NCBI RefSeq assembly: GCF_022682495.2
Contig: NC_071396.1
Location: 53,626,022-53,690,021, forward strand
DNA from: Desmodus rotundus
Lineage: Eukaryota; Chordata; Mammalia; Chiroptera; Phyllostomidae
Direction: 5' to 3'
DNA length: 64,000 bases
In this document: in pieces, positions 1 to 12,100 of the stretch
Position numbering within the stretch: the stretch's first letter is position 1
Layout: every line of letters starts with the position of its first letter
The notes under the pieces: model-generated
Seen by the model: only the letters and a program-made list of their open reading frames with translations
Told to the model about the DNA's origin: nothing
Databases searched by the model: none
Made by a program: the position numbers and the translations under genes

Positions 1-225
1 AGGAGATTATATTTTCTATTAACACTTATTATTTTTTGGTTATAAATGTAACCTATTAACTGCATAAAATGTGGAAAATATTTTAAAAGCACAAAGAATA
101 AAAATTACCTTTCATCTTATCACCCAAAGAATGCTGTTAATATGCTGGCGTACTTACTGTGCGTAAGTATGTCTTAAGATAGGTTTGCAGATATTTTGTT
201 ATTGTTATATAAAGAGGCATGAGCT

Positions 226-405
226 CTGGCTGGGTGGCTCAGTTGGTTGGAGCATCATCCTGTGCACCAAAGGTTGTGGGTTCTATTCCCAGTCAGGGCA
301 CAGAACTAGGTTGAGGGTTCTATCACAGTGGGGGAGCACACAGAAGACAACTGATGGATGTTCCTCACACTCTCTCTCCTTCCCTTTCTCCCTGTAAAAT
401 CAAAA
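226..405 (+). mobile_element. tRNA-derived SINE (bat VES type)
   Basis: The head reads like a tRNA with an A box (TGGCTCAGTTGG) and, about 40 bases on, a B box-like GGTTCTATTCC. It is followed by the pyrimidine-rich 'ctctctccttccctttctcc' body typical of bat VES SINEs and an A-rich tail. The B box has the usual GGTTCGATTCC changed at one position, so pol III activity is doubtful. It lies inside an ARHGAP26 intron. No clear target-site duplication was found. The VES assignment is from memory of the family; the tRNA-like boxes are visible directly. Confidence 0.8.
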
Positions 406-483
406 AAATATCTATCCTTGGGTTAGGATTAAAAGAGAAAAACATGGCATGTAAATGTAAATATACATTTAATAAATAAATAA

Positions 484-690
484 ATAAAATAATTATTTAG
501 CATACACCCAGATAACCACCAAAAAGGTTAAGATATACAACCTCGCCTAGGCCCCAGAAATGTTCACACCCCTTGCTTTTCTCCTTCCCTGTTATAATCC
601 TGTCCCTCTCCCCCACAAAGGTAACCACTAATCTGACATTTACAGTAATCAGCTCCTTGTTTTTATGTATATTTTTGCCCTTTAAATACG
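484..690 (-). mobile_element. Old L1 3' region fragment
   Basis: The text resembles the antisense of the ancient mammalian L1 3' region (the 'gtaaccactaatctgacattt' segment). It is probably the left piece of an old L1 that resumes near 1425, with a Tigger1-like element and a younger L1 end in between. The subfamily cannot be named. Confidence 0.45.
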
Positions 691-1212
691 GTTATTTGTT
701 ATGTGCCATAGTTCAATGAAATCACCCCAAGCACTGAATTAGTGATACGGAATCATTGTTCCTAGGGGAAATACAGGGTTAGGTTCCTGTGAGCCTCTGT
801 TCTCAACATTTTTGCCAGCTGATCAATACTAACCTTGTTTTATATGTGTTTCTGTTTAAAGACACCTTACTTAGTATCATTAACATTGAAGTCATGACCA
901 GCAGCACCCTAAGTCATTCTTGAATGAAGCTCATTAAACACATGGTTTTCCCATAAATCACAGCACACACAGCCTTCTTGCACTTAGGAACACCAGAGAG
1001 CTGAAACAAGAAGGCAGAGCATCCCTTTGTTTATCTCAGATGGGAACGTGTGCATCAGGTAACTCAGAGAAACTCGTTTTTCATTACTCTGTGTATGTCT
1101 GCAAATGACTATGAAAGCACCATGAGTATTAATTCTGGGGCTACCAATAAATTTTAGCAAGTAGGTAAATTCACAAATGCAGAATCTGCAAATATAAGGA
1201 TCACCTGTATTC
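690..1212 (-). mobile_element. Tigger1-like (pogo/Tc1) DNA transposon, internally deleted
   Basis: Read on the minus strand, this stretch follows the Tigger1 consensus as I remember it. It has the terminal 'tacaggtgatccttatatttg' type end, then the 'gcagaatctgcaaatat' region, the segment near the transposase start with 'tgcacttaggaacac' in antisense, the 'gtgtctttaaacagaaac' block and the 'cctaaccctgtatttcccc' block near the other end. The total length is about 0.5 kb against about 2.4 kb for Tigger1, so most of the transposase is missing. There is no usable open frame. It is a fossil present across placental mammals. Confidence 0.7.
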
Positions 1213-1254
1213 ATCCCTACATGATATTACTTTATTATTTTGAGTCTGTATTTT

Positions 1255-1400
1255 TCCATTTTATTTATTATTACTATTTTTTTATTGTTGTTCAATTACA
1301 GGTGTCCCCATTTCCCCCCATTACTCTCCCCTGCCCTACCCACCACCCACCTCCCACATTCAGCCCTCCTCCCCTTTGCCCAGTGGTTTGAAGGGTCATT
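1255..1400 (-). mobile_element. Bat L1 3' end, 5'-truncated
   Basis: A T-rich run followed by 'ttcaattacaggtgtcccc', C-rich sequence and 'ctgccctacccaccaccca' is the antisense of the L1 3'UTR terminus seen in bats. The same signature recurs at 63085. Only about 0.15 kb is present. It sits within older L1 sequence. Confidence 0.65.
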
Positions 1401-1424
1401 AATGTGACTATAGCTCCTTTATTT

Positions 1425-1975
1425 TCATTGTAGTAGAGTATACCACTAGTATTGGGCAATATTTAATACTAATATTTAGTATTAAAATACTAAAATTACT
1501 TCTCTGTTCTACTTTTGCTGACATCCTAGGTTGTTTTCAGTTTTTGCCTTTACAAATAAATTGCTCTACATGTTCTCATACATGTCTTCTGCTGCACACA
1601 TACACACTGTGTCCGAGGATGTATGTCTGGAAACAGAACTGCTGGGTGATAGAGAATGAATGATATCTTCACCTTCGCTGGATAATGTTAGACTGTTGTC
1701 CAAAGTGGCTAACAATTTTCATCCCTCCTCCAGCAAAGTACAAGAGTTCTAGATATTCCCTATCGTGTAAGCACTTGGTATTTTCAGCATTTTGATGTTA
1801 GCTCTGTAGTCATTGCAGTAGGTGTGCAGGATCATCTCACTGTGGTTTCAATCTATATTCCCTGCCTTACGGAAAGGTTGACCACCTTTCCTTTTGCATT
1901 TTCTCTTCTGACGTTCCTGTTCAAGTTTCTTGCCCATTTCCCACTTGGTTATCAGTCTTTTTTTTTTTTTTTCAC
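1425..1975 (-). mobile_element. Ancient L1 ORF2/3' fragment, left part
   Basis: Antisense L1 ORF2-end text is visible: 'gaactgctgggtgatag' (the 'gctgggtcatagg' block), 'ccaaagtggctaacaattt', 'cactgtggtttcaatctat' and 'tcttgcccatttcccact'. Order and spacing match the ORF2 C-terminal part of old mammalian L1. The L1 appears to resume at about 4190 after the HAL1-like element, with consensus order kept. Confidence 0.65.
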
Positions 1976-2159
1976 TGTTGACACCGTCTTTATTGTCAAA
2001 CAGTAAAATCCACACTACATTTTTTTTTCTCTTAGCGGTAATTCTGAGTGCCCCTGACACCATCCTAGGACATGTATTACACCCAGTCTTCTGCCTTCAT
2101 TTGAGAATTTTGTACCTATTGCTTCTCCTGCTTGTTGGTATAAAAATAGGTTGTGGTTT

Positions 2160-4168
2160 TTTTTTGGGGGGGGTTGGATATATTTATTGATTTTGCTATT
2201 ACAGTTGTCCCATTTCCGCCCCTTCACTCAACTCCATCCTGCCCACCCCCTCCCTCCCACATTCCCCCCCTATAGTTCATGTCCATGGGTCATACTTATA
2301 AGTTCTTTGGCTTCTACATTTCCTACACTATTCTTAACCCTCCCCCTGTCTATTTTCCACCTATCATTTATGCTATTTATTCTCTTTGCCTTTCCCCCCA
2401 CTTTTGCCCTCCCAATCCCCTATTGATAACCCTCCATGTGATCTCCATTTCTGTGGTTCTGTTTCTGTTCTAGTTGTTTGCTTATTTTCTTTTGTTTTGG
2501 TTTTAGGTGTGGTTGTTAATAACTGTGTGTTTGCTGTCATTTTTACTGTTCATATTTTTTATCTTCTTTTTCTTAGATAAGTCCCTTTAACATTTCATAT
2601 AATAAGGGCTTGGTGATGATGAACTCCTTTAACTTGACCTTATCTGAGAAGCATTTTATCTGCCCTTCCATTCTAAATGATAGCTTTGCTGGATACAGTA
2701 ATCTTGGATGTAGGCCCTTGACTCTCATGACTTGGAATACTTCTTGCCAGCCCCTTCTTGCCTGTAAGGTCTCTTTTGAGAAATCCGCTGACAGTCTTAG
2801 GGGAACTCCTTTGCAGGGAACTGTGTCCTTTTCTCTTGCTGCTTCTAAGATTCTCTCCTTGTCTTTAATCTTGGCTAATGTAATTATGAAGTGCCATGGT
2901 GTGTTCTTCCTTGGCCCAGCTTCTTTGGGACTCTCTGAGCTTCCTGGACTTCCTGGAAGTCTATTTCCTTTGCCAGATGAGGGAAGTTCTCCTTCATCAT
3001 TTGTTCAAAGATGTTTCAATTTTTTGTTCTTCCTCTTCTCCTTCTGGCACCCCTATAATTCGGATGTTGGAACGTTTCAAGATGTCCTGGAAGTCCCTAA
3101 GCCTCTCCTCATTTTGTTGAATTCTTGTTTCTTCATTCTTTTCTGGTTGGATGTTTCTTTCTTCCTTCTGGTCCACACTGTTGATTTGAGTCCCAGTTTC
3201 CTTCCCATCACTATTGGTTTCCTGTACATTTTCCTTTGTTTCTCTTAGCATAGCCTTCATTTTTTCATCTAGTTTTCGAACAAATACAACCAATTCTGTG
3301 AGTGTCTTGATGACCAGTGTTTTGAACTGTGCATCCGATAGGTTGGCTATCTCTTCGTCGCTTAGTTGTATTTTTTCTGGAGCTTTGAAGTGTTCTGTCA
3401 TTTGGGCCACTTTTTTTTTTTGTCTTGGCGCATCTGTTACTTAAAGGGGCGGAGCCTTAGGTGTTCACCAGGGTGGGGTAACCCTGGTAGCTGTGCTGTG
3501 ACGCTGTACGTGGGGGAGGGGCCGAGAGGGAGCAATGGCGCCCGCTCCACTCTCCACTGGATTTCAATCTCTCACTCCGCTACCCACAATCAAATTGGGC
3601 CCCTCTGGTGCTGGTTCCCGAGTGGGTGGGCTTGTGCACACTCTAGGCCCCTATGGGTCTCTCCAACGACCTCTCCCGTGAGGCTGGGAGTCTCTCCTGC
3701 TGCTGCCCCAACCCCCACGGGCGCTTTCAATCAGAGGTTTGAGGCTTTATTTCCCCGCGCTGGAGCCCTGGGTTACGCAGTCTGCTTTGCTCCCTGCCGT
3801 TCGTCCCGGTTTATCTGTGCGCGAGTGTGGGGCCGCGGGGTGCTACCCACTGCTCTGCCTGCCCTGTTCTCCACCACTCTGAGTCTGGCCCTCTCGGTTT
3901 ATCTGTGCGGGAATATGGGGCCGCAGGGTCGGCTGGTGGTCAGGCTGCCTGCCCCGTTCCTCCCACACTCCGCCAGTCTCGGTCCCACCACGGCCACTCG
4001 AGTCTTCTCCGCCCCAGTGCCCGTTTCCGCCCCTCCTACCGGTCTGGGTGTATGTTTCTTTTTTGTCTCCTTGGTGTCGGACTTCCTTGCCGTTTGATTT
4101 TCTGTCAGTTCTGGTTGTGCGAGGAGGCTCAGTGTGTCTACGTACACCGCCATCTTGGTTTTCGATAT
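2160..4168 (-). mobile_element. HAL1-like LINE (5'UTR + ORF1 + 3'UTR, no ORF2), near full length
   Basis: On the minus strand it starts near 4165 with an L1-like 5' end (CCAAGATGGCGG). A GC-rich 5'UTR runs to about 3420. An L1 ORF1-type protein follows, open from 3410 to 2997 and then disrupted. Visible ORF1 features are a coiled-coil stretch (DEKMKAMLRETKENVQE) and the conserved RNA-binding block (IRIIGVPEGEEEEQ). After ORF1 ends near 2580 the sequence passes straight into a 3'UTR with T-rich antisense termini near 2160. No ORF2 (endonuclease/RT) is present. The same architecture and ends are seen in the copy at 55898-57848. HAL1 elements are known as L1 relatives lacking ORF2. The copy is frameshifted and probably inactive. 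Confidence 0.85.
2997..3410 (-). pseudogene. HAL1-like ORF1 protein, N-terminal and central part, broken
   Basis: This is the longest intact piece (137 codons) of the L1-type ORF1 in the HAL1 copy. It begins at an ATG (MAQMTEHFKAPEKIQLSDEE), passes a charged coiled-coil region and reaches the conserved GVPEGEEEEQ segment before it ends prematurely. The rest of the RNA-binding and C-terminal domain is readable in broken pieces down to about 2580. In the family ORF1p is a trimeric RNA-binding protein that coats its own transcript. No function is expected here. Confidence 0.75.
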
Positions 4169-4184
4169 CAGTATTTTTTTTACA

Positions 4185-4445
4185 ATTAGTATGTTTTATG
4201 CCCTATTGGGTAAGTTTCCAGAGTTATTCTCCTCTAAAACCTTTACTGTTTGCCTTTGGCATTTAGATCTGTAACCCACCTGGAAATCATTGTTATTATA
4301 TGTTATGATATAAGATAAGAGATACGATATGAGATATGAGTTATGATATGAGATAGCCTCTATCTCTTAGAGGGTCAAGTTTCAGTTTTCCTACATAGAT
4401 AACCAGTTATCCTAGCACCATAGATAGAGGAGTGCTTCCCACTAT
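4185..4445 (-). mobile_element. Ancient L1 ORF2 fragment, right part
   Basis: Blocks such as 'tttgcctttggcatttagat', 'aacccacctggaaatcatt' and 'ataaccagttatcctagcac' are the antisense of L1 ORF2 just upstream of the part at 1425-1975. This suggests one old L1 interrupted by the HAL1-like insertion. Between 4290 and 4365 an imprecise repeat of GATATGA-type units has expanded inside it. Confidence 0.6.
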
Positions 4446-6599
4446 TATCATAAGGTAACATAGGCTCATGATTTTTAAAATTCAAGCAGTTTAAACAAAC
4501 ATAGAATTAAAAACAAAATGTCCAATGCATGCCTGTGCACCCTGATCCCTATTTTCAATCCCCTGAGGCAGTTATACTTCCTTGCTTCAGATTTTATTTT
4601 AAGAATAGAGTTTAAACATTCCTAGCATTAGAATGGTGGCTTCAAGTTATGCCTCAGGACAGTAGAAGATTGAATCAAGTAGCTCTGTTGCTTTTCTTTT
4701 CTTTTCAAGTTACAGTGAATTAATTTGGCCTTGCAATATCTTCGTTATATAGAGAATGACAGTTGTACTGCATTCAACTTAAGATAGTTAGGGTGTATAG
4801 GGATTTCTCAGCAACAATTCAGATCTTTTGAAATAGCAAATGTTACCACGTAGACTCTTTGTAGTGTTCCCAAAGTGCTTCAGTGTTTCCTTACAAATAA
4901 CTTTATAATTTGTGAAATTTTTTTCGTTGAAAGAGAGTAAATACATTTTATTTTAAGAACCAATTCTGATGTACCTGAAATGTAGTATTGAAAAAGGTTG
5001 AGGGGCTATACTCATGTGTAACAGGAAAGAATAGTATCTTCAATAGGTATAGTGCACCGTGGAGCACAATAGAGGGCATTTGTCCCATTTAACCTCACTG
5101 GTCCTTTCCATTGAGGTTTCTTCCTGTACAATGAGCCATTGAACTTGGGACCCTTGTCCAGGCCTCTTTAATTCCAATTCAGAGTTTTTCCCCTCTGCCT
5201 CATATTTCTGTATTATTCTACATGAGAAGGTTTGAATGATTGGCTTGAGGAGCCTTAACAATGACAGAGGCCCTATTCTCAGGTTTTGAACTTTATTTAA
5301 GGCATGAAATTATTTGCCATTACCACTACATTCCATCTGAGTTTTAAATTTATTTGGAGCTTATACTTTAGGAGAAATTTTAAAGCTGGAAAACAGAATC
5401 GCTGCACTTAAATTAGTTGAACTATTTTAAAAGCAAATAATTTAAAAACTAATTTAAAGTAATTGTGTGTAATTGCTAAGGCCTTAGGGGGATTTTACCA
5501 GCTCTTCTCATTAAAATAAAAATCAGGACTCTCATTGTCTGAATGAAAATGCATATGAAATTATGTTCGATGAGGGGAAACAATCTGTAAATACTGTGCA
5601 CACCAGTACTAGTCAGAAAAGAATCCAGAACAGTGCAACTTGGGGGCAGGTGGGTTTTCCCATTGTGAAGTTGAGGCTCATGAAACCTCAGGAGGTTGGC
5701 ACCTGTGTAGGATTTCTGTGTTGTGAAAGCTTCAGTGGACACATGTAAAGATGATATGTGTTCAAATTTTCAACAAATAAAATCGGTTTTCATGTCATGT
5801 GCTCTAATTCACCACTGTTCAGTTTACCGTGTCTTTTGGCCCTGTTTCTCTGGCTGAAGTTTGAGGTTCCTTCTCAAGGGGATATTTTCCAAAGAAGAAT
5901 TCAGTAATTTGGGATTATATGATGAAATAGGGCTTTACAGGTTTTCACAGAATTTTCTCTTCTTTCCATTATACGGGGAAAGGAAACAAAACAAAACAAG
6001 CTGTCCTCCTTGGATTTAATAGCAGCATCCCTGGTTCAGGCCCAAATGGGAAGGAGGACTAAGGGAGCACTAAGGTTACCCCTGGGGCAGCGATTCCATG
6101 GCCCAGCCCAGAATGGAGGCCCATGCCTGGGAACCTGGGCTGCAGAATGCAGTTCACTGCCTTGCAGAGAGATGCAAATGCTAGTTTTGTGACTTCTCCA
6201 CAGTACGCTGCTGGCACAAGACTCTTTGGCTCCATCTGTGTACCTCATCCTTCGTACTTAGTCCTATCTTTGAGAGTCCTAAACGAAGCTAACCATCTGC
6301 CATTCCCAGTTTCTCTCGGAGCAGCCGTACCATTTGACCAGGGGTCTCACATGCCCCGGATCCCAGGATGCTTTTGTCTGTCTCTCTGTCCAACTGCCTG
6401 TCTCCTTCCCCACACCACCTTCTTGGCGGAATGCCCTCTGGAAAATTAACATTGCTTCCAGATGGAAACAGAACATAGGAAGGGAATTACACTCATTTTT
6501 ACATCATTGCAAGTACTGAGAAAGAGAAACATCTGAGGTAACCTTTATAAACTGGAAAAAAATGTCCATTTAATTTTTTTTTTTAATGATAATGCTCCA

Positions 6600-7017
6600 T
6601 GCTGGTGGGCTGTGGTGAGAGGGAAGGGGCCGCCCCTACATACTATTAGTGGAAATGTAATTCAGTAGAACTTTCCTGTAAAGCTATTTGCTAGGATGTA
6701 CCAGGACTCTTTAAAAAATAAAAGACCTCCTCGCCTTTGACCCACTAATTTAACATTCAGGAATTTATGCTAAGGAAACAGTTGGAGACACAGGCAGTGA
6801 TCCTCAGCAAGGATGTAAGTTGCAGTACTATTTATAATAGCTAAAGGGGGATAATAATCTGAGTGTACATAGTACACACAGTAAGAGAATGGTTGCGTAA
6901 GTCAATATAACAGAATACCCTATAACGGAATACCCTGGAGCTATTCAAAAAATGTAATATTAAAGACTAATACCATCAGAAAATCTTTACTAAGTGAAAA
7001 AGGCTTCTAACTATGTA
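6600..7017 (+). mobile_element. Ancient LINE 3' region fragment, left of a mariner insertion
   Basis: The order 'aatttatgctaaggaaaca', 'agcaaggatgtaagttgcag', 'actatttataatagctaaa', then 'gagctattcaaaaaatg' follows the 3' part of old mammalian LINE (L1M-type) copies on the plus strand. It is interrupted by the mariner MITE at 7018 and appears to continue to about 7240. The subfamily is uncertain. Confidence 0.55.
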
Positions 7018-7139
7018 CAGAGTGGGGCAAAAGTAGGTTTACAGTTGTGAATATGTGAAACACAGTTTATTCTTGATTATTTATTAATTATTGTATTATT
7101 TTCCATACAGACAGCCCTAAACCTACTTGCCCAACCCTG
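7018..7139. mobile_element. Mariner-type MITE, 122 bp, TA duplication
   Basis: Inverted ends are visible: the left end is CAGAGTGGGGCAAAAGTAGG and the reverse complement of the right end is CAGGGTTGGGCAAGTAGG. Both flanks carry TA (7016-7017 and 7140-7141), the target-site duplication of Tc1/mariner elements. The interior is AT-rich with no coding capacity. A second copy of the same family lies at 44881-45003. Confidence 0.85.
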
Positions 7140-9054
7140 TATATAGTATTGTCCCACCCCTCCAGAAGTGAGGAACTATGCCAAGGTGTTAACAGTGATT
7201 ATCAGGGGTATAAATTATGAATTTATTACTTGTTTTTTGGTATTTTCCAGTTGTCTACAAGGCCAACTGTAATTTTGAGTGTCAAAATTTAAAAAGATTC
7301 TCTTTCTTCTTAAAGGTCATCTTAACTGCTCAGCCTGCAGGAAGCTCAGGTTTCAACTACTGTGGTGTAGAGACCAAAGAGGGGAGGGTTTGCCACATCC
7401 ACGATCAGACTGGGAGCCTGCAGGGCAGCCCTGTCCACAGTATGGCAGGCATGCCCTGCTGGTCCGGCTGACATTCCGTTGTTAAGTGAGTCACCACAGA
7501 AGGGTGTCAGGCTCCTGATACTGCTTGAACTATCAGCCACAACCCAGCATGCCGCCAGGCCTTTGAGCCTTATCTTCCTAAACCATTATCTCTGCACTGC
7601 CCAATGAATGTCAAAGGGATTGACTGGGACTTTTGAGGACACTGTGGGCCAGCCAGCTAGAGCTGATGCAAGCCTTCCCCTTGAATCCATATCAGACAAG
7701 CTGCTACAGTCGGGCCTTGATATGGGGGCCTGGAGGGACCCCAGGCATATTTAGGGTAAAAAGTGTTGTGGGGTGTGCAGCTCAGATACTCCCTTCCAGC
7801 TGGTCTCTGAGGGCTGCAGAGAGACCTTCAGGGGTCATCTGCTAAGATTTTAGTTAAGAAGTTATTTTCTCTTATCCTGTTATCTTTGGCCTCATTAGTG
7901 GGAAAAGAGTTTGAGGATTTGATATTGGAGGTTTCAGAGCCAATACGAGAGCTGATCATTTTTTGTTTGGGACATTTTAGGGGTGCTGCTGTCAGTTTTA
8001 AGTAAACTCTAGCCAGACACTTCTGGAGTGAAGGGATAATATAAGATAATACAGAGAGTCTCAGGCCATTCTCATTCCCGTGCACTTTATTTCCCACCTT
8101 TGTGTTATCTGAGTTGCATCACAACTAAAATTCAGTGTTCTCTGTTCCGTGGAGGACCATTTATACGTTTATAGTCTGCTGCTACAAGCGTCGATCACTG
8201 TGGTATATAAAAATGGCCCATGGTATTGTTGATAGTGAGTTTTCTTGATGTGGCTCTGAGGCACAAATAAACAAAAGGCATAATTCCATCAGTAGTTTTA
8301 AAAATCATAAAAGTACTGTGGGGAATGCATTTTATTGTTATACTAAACCATGGTGGTCATAAATTTTAAATTGTGGTCATTTTATAGCAAATAAATGTTG
8401 TTTGCTATGACTAAACGCAAACAAGTGAAATTCTGTTAGTTGTTACAAATTACAGTTAATACTGTGGTAATTGACATGAGGATTGAAAAGTAAAATTCTC
8501 TAATCTTTATTAATACCCCGCATTCCAGCCACACCCCAGATAATTTCAGCCACGTACAACTGGCCAAGACCCACTTAGATATCCAAGGGTGTGAGAAAAC
8601 ATTTAGAACCCACGTTGTTCCCAACTGTGCCTTTAGCCAAAGGCATCATTCTTGATACAGATGAGATTGGAAACTGGGGTGTTTCCTACTTAAAAAGCCA
8701 CTAAGAAGAAAACTAAATCCTCAAAAAAAAATCCTAAGGGCTTTTTCACTGCCCTGTGCTGACCGCTGAGCTGCAGTTCGGAAGTCATCACCAGGACATT
8801 GGTGCCTGCTCGGTCATCATCTAGCAGGGCTGGTTGTGGAGAGAAAACTGAGGCAGTTAGTGCTTTCTTACCAGCTGCACCTGTGAAAGAGACTGAGGAC
8901 TGCACAGTCGCAATGAGGCAGCACTTTCTCCCAGGACTACAGGCAAACTCAAGTGGGAGCAGGTATTGAAGTAATAATAGAATAACTCATCCCTTAACTG
9001 ATGAATCTCAATATCTTATATTACACTTGTTCTTTGTTTCCAAAAAAGAGGTGG

Positions 9055-11412
9055 TTTTAATTTTTTTAATTTTTACTTGCATTTATTGGGATGACATTGG
9101 TTAATAACATTACATAGATTTCAGGTGTATAATTCTGTAATGCATAACCTGTGTATTGTATTGTGTGTTCACCACCTCAAGTCAAGTCTCCTTGATCACC
9201 ATTTATCCCCCTTTATCCTCTTCTAGCCCTGTCTTCCCTCCTGTAATCACCATACTGTTATCTGTGTCTGCTGTCAGTTTGTTCTCTGTCTATGAGTCTG
9301 TTTCTGTTTTGCTTGTTAGTTTATTTTGTTTGTTAGAGTCCACATAAGTGAAATAATGTGGTACTTGTCTTTCTCTGACTGGCTTATTTCACTTAGCGTA
9401 ATGCTCTCCAGGTCCCAGTAGTATTCCATTGTGTAAATGTACCACAGTTTTTTATTCACTCATCTAATGGTAGACACGTGGACTGCTTCCAAATCTTGGC
9501 GATTGTCAGTAATGCTGCAGTGAACGTAGGGATGCTTATATGCTTTTGAATTAGTGTTTCAGGCTTCTTTGGATATATTCCCAGAGGTCATAAGGGAGTT
9601 CCATCTTTAATTTTTTGAGGAAACTCCATACTGTTTCCCCCAGTGGCTGCACCAGCCTGCATTCCAACCAACAGTGCATGAGGGTTCCCCTTTCTCCACA
9701 TCCTCACCAGCACTTGTTGTTTATTGATTTATTGATGATAGCCATTCTGACAGGTGTGAGGTGATATGTCATTGTGGTTTTGTTTGTGTTTCTCTAAGGA
9801 TTAGTGACATCGAGCATCTTTTCATGTCTATTGGCCATCTTTATGTCCTCTTAGGAGGTATGTCTATTTAGGTTCTCTGCCCATTTTTTAATTAGGTCAC
9901 TTGGGGTTTTTTTGATGTTGAGTTTTGTAAGTTCTTTATAATTTTGGATATTTACCCTCTCATCAGATGTATCATTGGAAAATATGTTTTCCCATTCATT
10001 GGTTTATTTATTTTTTTGATGGTTTCCTTCGCTGTGCAAAAGCTTTTTAGTTTGATGTAGTCCCATTTGCTTATTTTTTCTTTTATTTCCATTGCCCAAG
10101 GATATATATCAGAAAGGATATGTTTCAAGAAATGTCTGAAATTTTACTGCCTATGTTTTCTTCTAGGATTTTTATAGTTTCAGGTCTCACCTTGAAGTCT
10201 TTAATCCAGTTTATTTTGAGTTTATTCTTGTCTGTGATCTGGTTTCATCCTTTTTGCACGTGTCTGTCCCATTTTCCCCACAGCATATATTGAATAGACT
10301 GTCTTTACTCCATTGTATGTTTCTGCCTCCCTTGTCAAATATCAATGGACCATAAAGGCATGGATTTATTTATAGGCTCCCTATTCTGTTGCATTGATCT
10401 ATATATGTCTGTTTTTATGCCAGCATCATGCTGCTTTCATTACTATGGCCTTATAGTTTGATCTCAGGTAGCACGATTCCTCCAACTTTGTTCTTCTTTC
10501 TCATGATTGCTGTGGCTATTTAGGGTCTTGTGTGGTCCATATAACTTTTTGGAATATTTGTGCTAGTTCTGTGAAATACACCATTGGTCTCTTGATAGGA
10601 ATTGGCTGACTGTATAGATTGCTTTGGATAGTATGGACATTTTAATGATGTTAATTCTTCCTATTCATGAACACTGTATATGCTTCCACTTATTTGTATC
10701 TTTTTCAATTTCTTAGTTTCTCTTTCTGATAGTTCATTATCTGTGTATAAAAATGCAACCAAGTTCTGGATATTTATTTTGTATCCTGCTACTTTACTAA
10801 ATTCATTATCAGTTCTAGTAGGTTTTGGTGGAATCTTTAGGGTTCTTTTTATACAGTATCATGCCATCTGCAAATACAGTTTTACTACTTCCTTTCCAAT
10901 TTGGATGCCTTTTACTTCTTCTTCTTGTCTGATTGCTGTGTCTAGGACTTCCAGTACTATGTTGAATAAGAGAGGTGAAAGCAAACATCCCTGTCTTGTT
11001 CCCAATCTTAAGGGGAACATTTGTAGTTTTTGCCCATTGACTATGATGTTAGCTCTGGGTTTGTCCTATATGACCTTTATTCTGTTGAGGTATGTTCCCT
11101 CTATTTCCACTTTGCTGAGAGTTTTTTATCATAAATGAGTGTGGGATTTCATCGAATGCTTTTTCTGCATTTATTGATATGATCATGTGGTTTTTATGCT
11201 TTATTTTGTTATGTGCTATATCACATTAATTGATTTGTGAATATTGTACCATCCCCAGAATAAATCCCATGTGATCATGGCATATGATCTTTTTAATGTA
11301 TTGCTGTATCTGATTTGCTAATATTTTGTTGAGGATTTTAGCACCTGCAGTTGTTTTTTTAATGTCCCTCTCGTCAAATACATTGTATGCTCTTGCAGTT
11401 AGGAACCTTGGC
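9055..11412 (-). mobile_element. 5'-truncated L1 (3'UTR and ORF2 reverse transcriptase part)
   Basis: A 2.35-kb antisense L1. The poly(A) side is on the left (T-rich at 9060). Next come the 3'UTR and the ORF2 C-terminal region ('cattgtgtaaatgtaccac', 'gcttccaaatcttggcgatt'), then the RT region. The right end translates on the minus strand with the RT motif block KILNKILANQIQQYIKKII and 'HDHMGFILGM', a degenerate form of the L1 HxxQxGFIPG segment. Stops and frameshifts are frequent, so it is a dead copy. It lies in an ARHGAP26 intron in antisense orientation. Confidence 0.9.
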
Positions 11413-11789
11413 AAATGCTAAGTTGTATTTCACTTATTGTTTTGATCATAGTAGGTACTTTATAACTAGTCTTTGCTGGGTTAATGGGAAAAAGGAGGGG
11501 AAAAGACCATGCTCTTTGAATTTAATTATTTCTATTATATGGATTCTATCTGCTGTATGAATCTACCAGACAGAAGACTGGAGGCAGGACTGGAGATTTT
11601 ATTGGAATTTACAATGTGTTGAGTCTTGAGTCTGTCTGTTGCTGCATTCCCATTTTCCCGTGAAAATGTGGTAGGCACCTAAAAGAAAGTCATAGTCAGT
11701 GGTCAAGAAGGCTTCTAATACTATGGTTGGGTCTGTGAAGAAGCTTGGCACAGTGTCGAGAAACAGCGAGTCCTGCTATCCCAGGGGCT

Positions 11790-11945
11790 TGGAGTCACGG
11801 CTTGGGGTCTAAACTTAGGTCTCATCATTTACAAGCTGGGTATCTTTAGGCAAGCTCCAAATTGGCCCAAGTTTCCCAATCTGTGAAATGGTAATTATAA
11901 TAGTGTCTCTTGACTCACTGTGTGGGTTAAACAAGATTCATTAAT
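11790..11945 (+). repeat. MIR SINE
   Basis: The core pattern of a mammalian-wide MIR is readable: 'acaagctgggtatctttagg', then 'ccaatctgtgaaatggtaat'. Divergence is typical of an ancient copy. Confidence 0.7.
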
Positions 11946-12100
11946 TCACTTACTCCATAATTATTTATTGAATACCTGCAGGCACTCTTTGAGGCTTTGG
12001 ATATATAGCTATAAACAAAATGGACAAAAATCCATGCCTTGTGGGATTTATATTCTAGAGATGTAGTATACATAATGGCACTCAATAAATGTTTTATTCA
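11946..12100 (+). repeat. Mammalian interspersed repeat ('size and stage' type), ancient
   Basis: The segment runs 'tattgaatacctgcaggcac', 'ccatgccttgtgggattta' and 'gcactcaataaatgtttt'. It belongs to a common mammal-wide repeat family also seen at 36870 and 52400. I cannot name the subfamily. Confidence 0.45.

Noticed and set aside
226..300. Possible tRNA gene
   Set aside because: The tRNA-like head is part of a SINE: it lacks a complete cloverleaf, has a changed B box, and is followed by the SINE body and A-rich tail.
2610..3248. 212-codon plus-strand open frame rich in hydrophobic residues
   Set aside because: It lies antisense to HAL1 ORF1; composition reflects the complement of a Lys/Glu-rich coding strand, not a membrane protein gene.
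3366..4189. Long plus-strand open frames of 243 and 120 codons
   Set aside because: They are the antisense of the GC-rich 5'UTR and start of ORF1 of the HAL1-like element; the same pattern recurs at 57195-57853.
10680..11138. 152-codon plus-strand open frame
   Set aside because: Antisense of L1 ORF2 reverse transcriptase region; no independent support.
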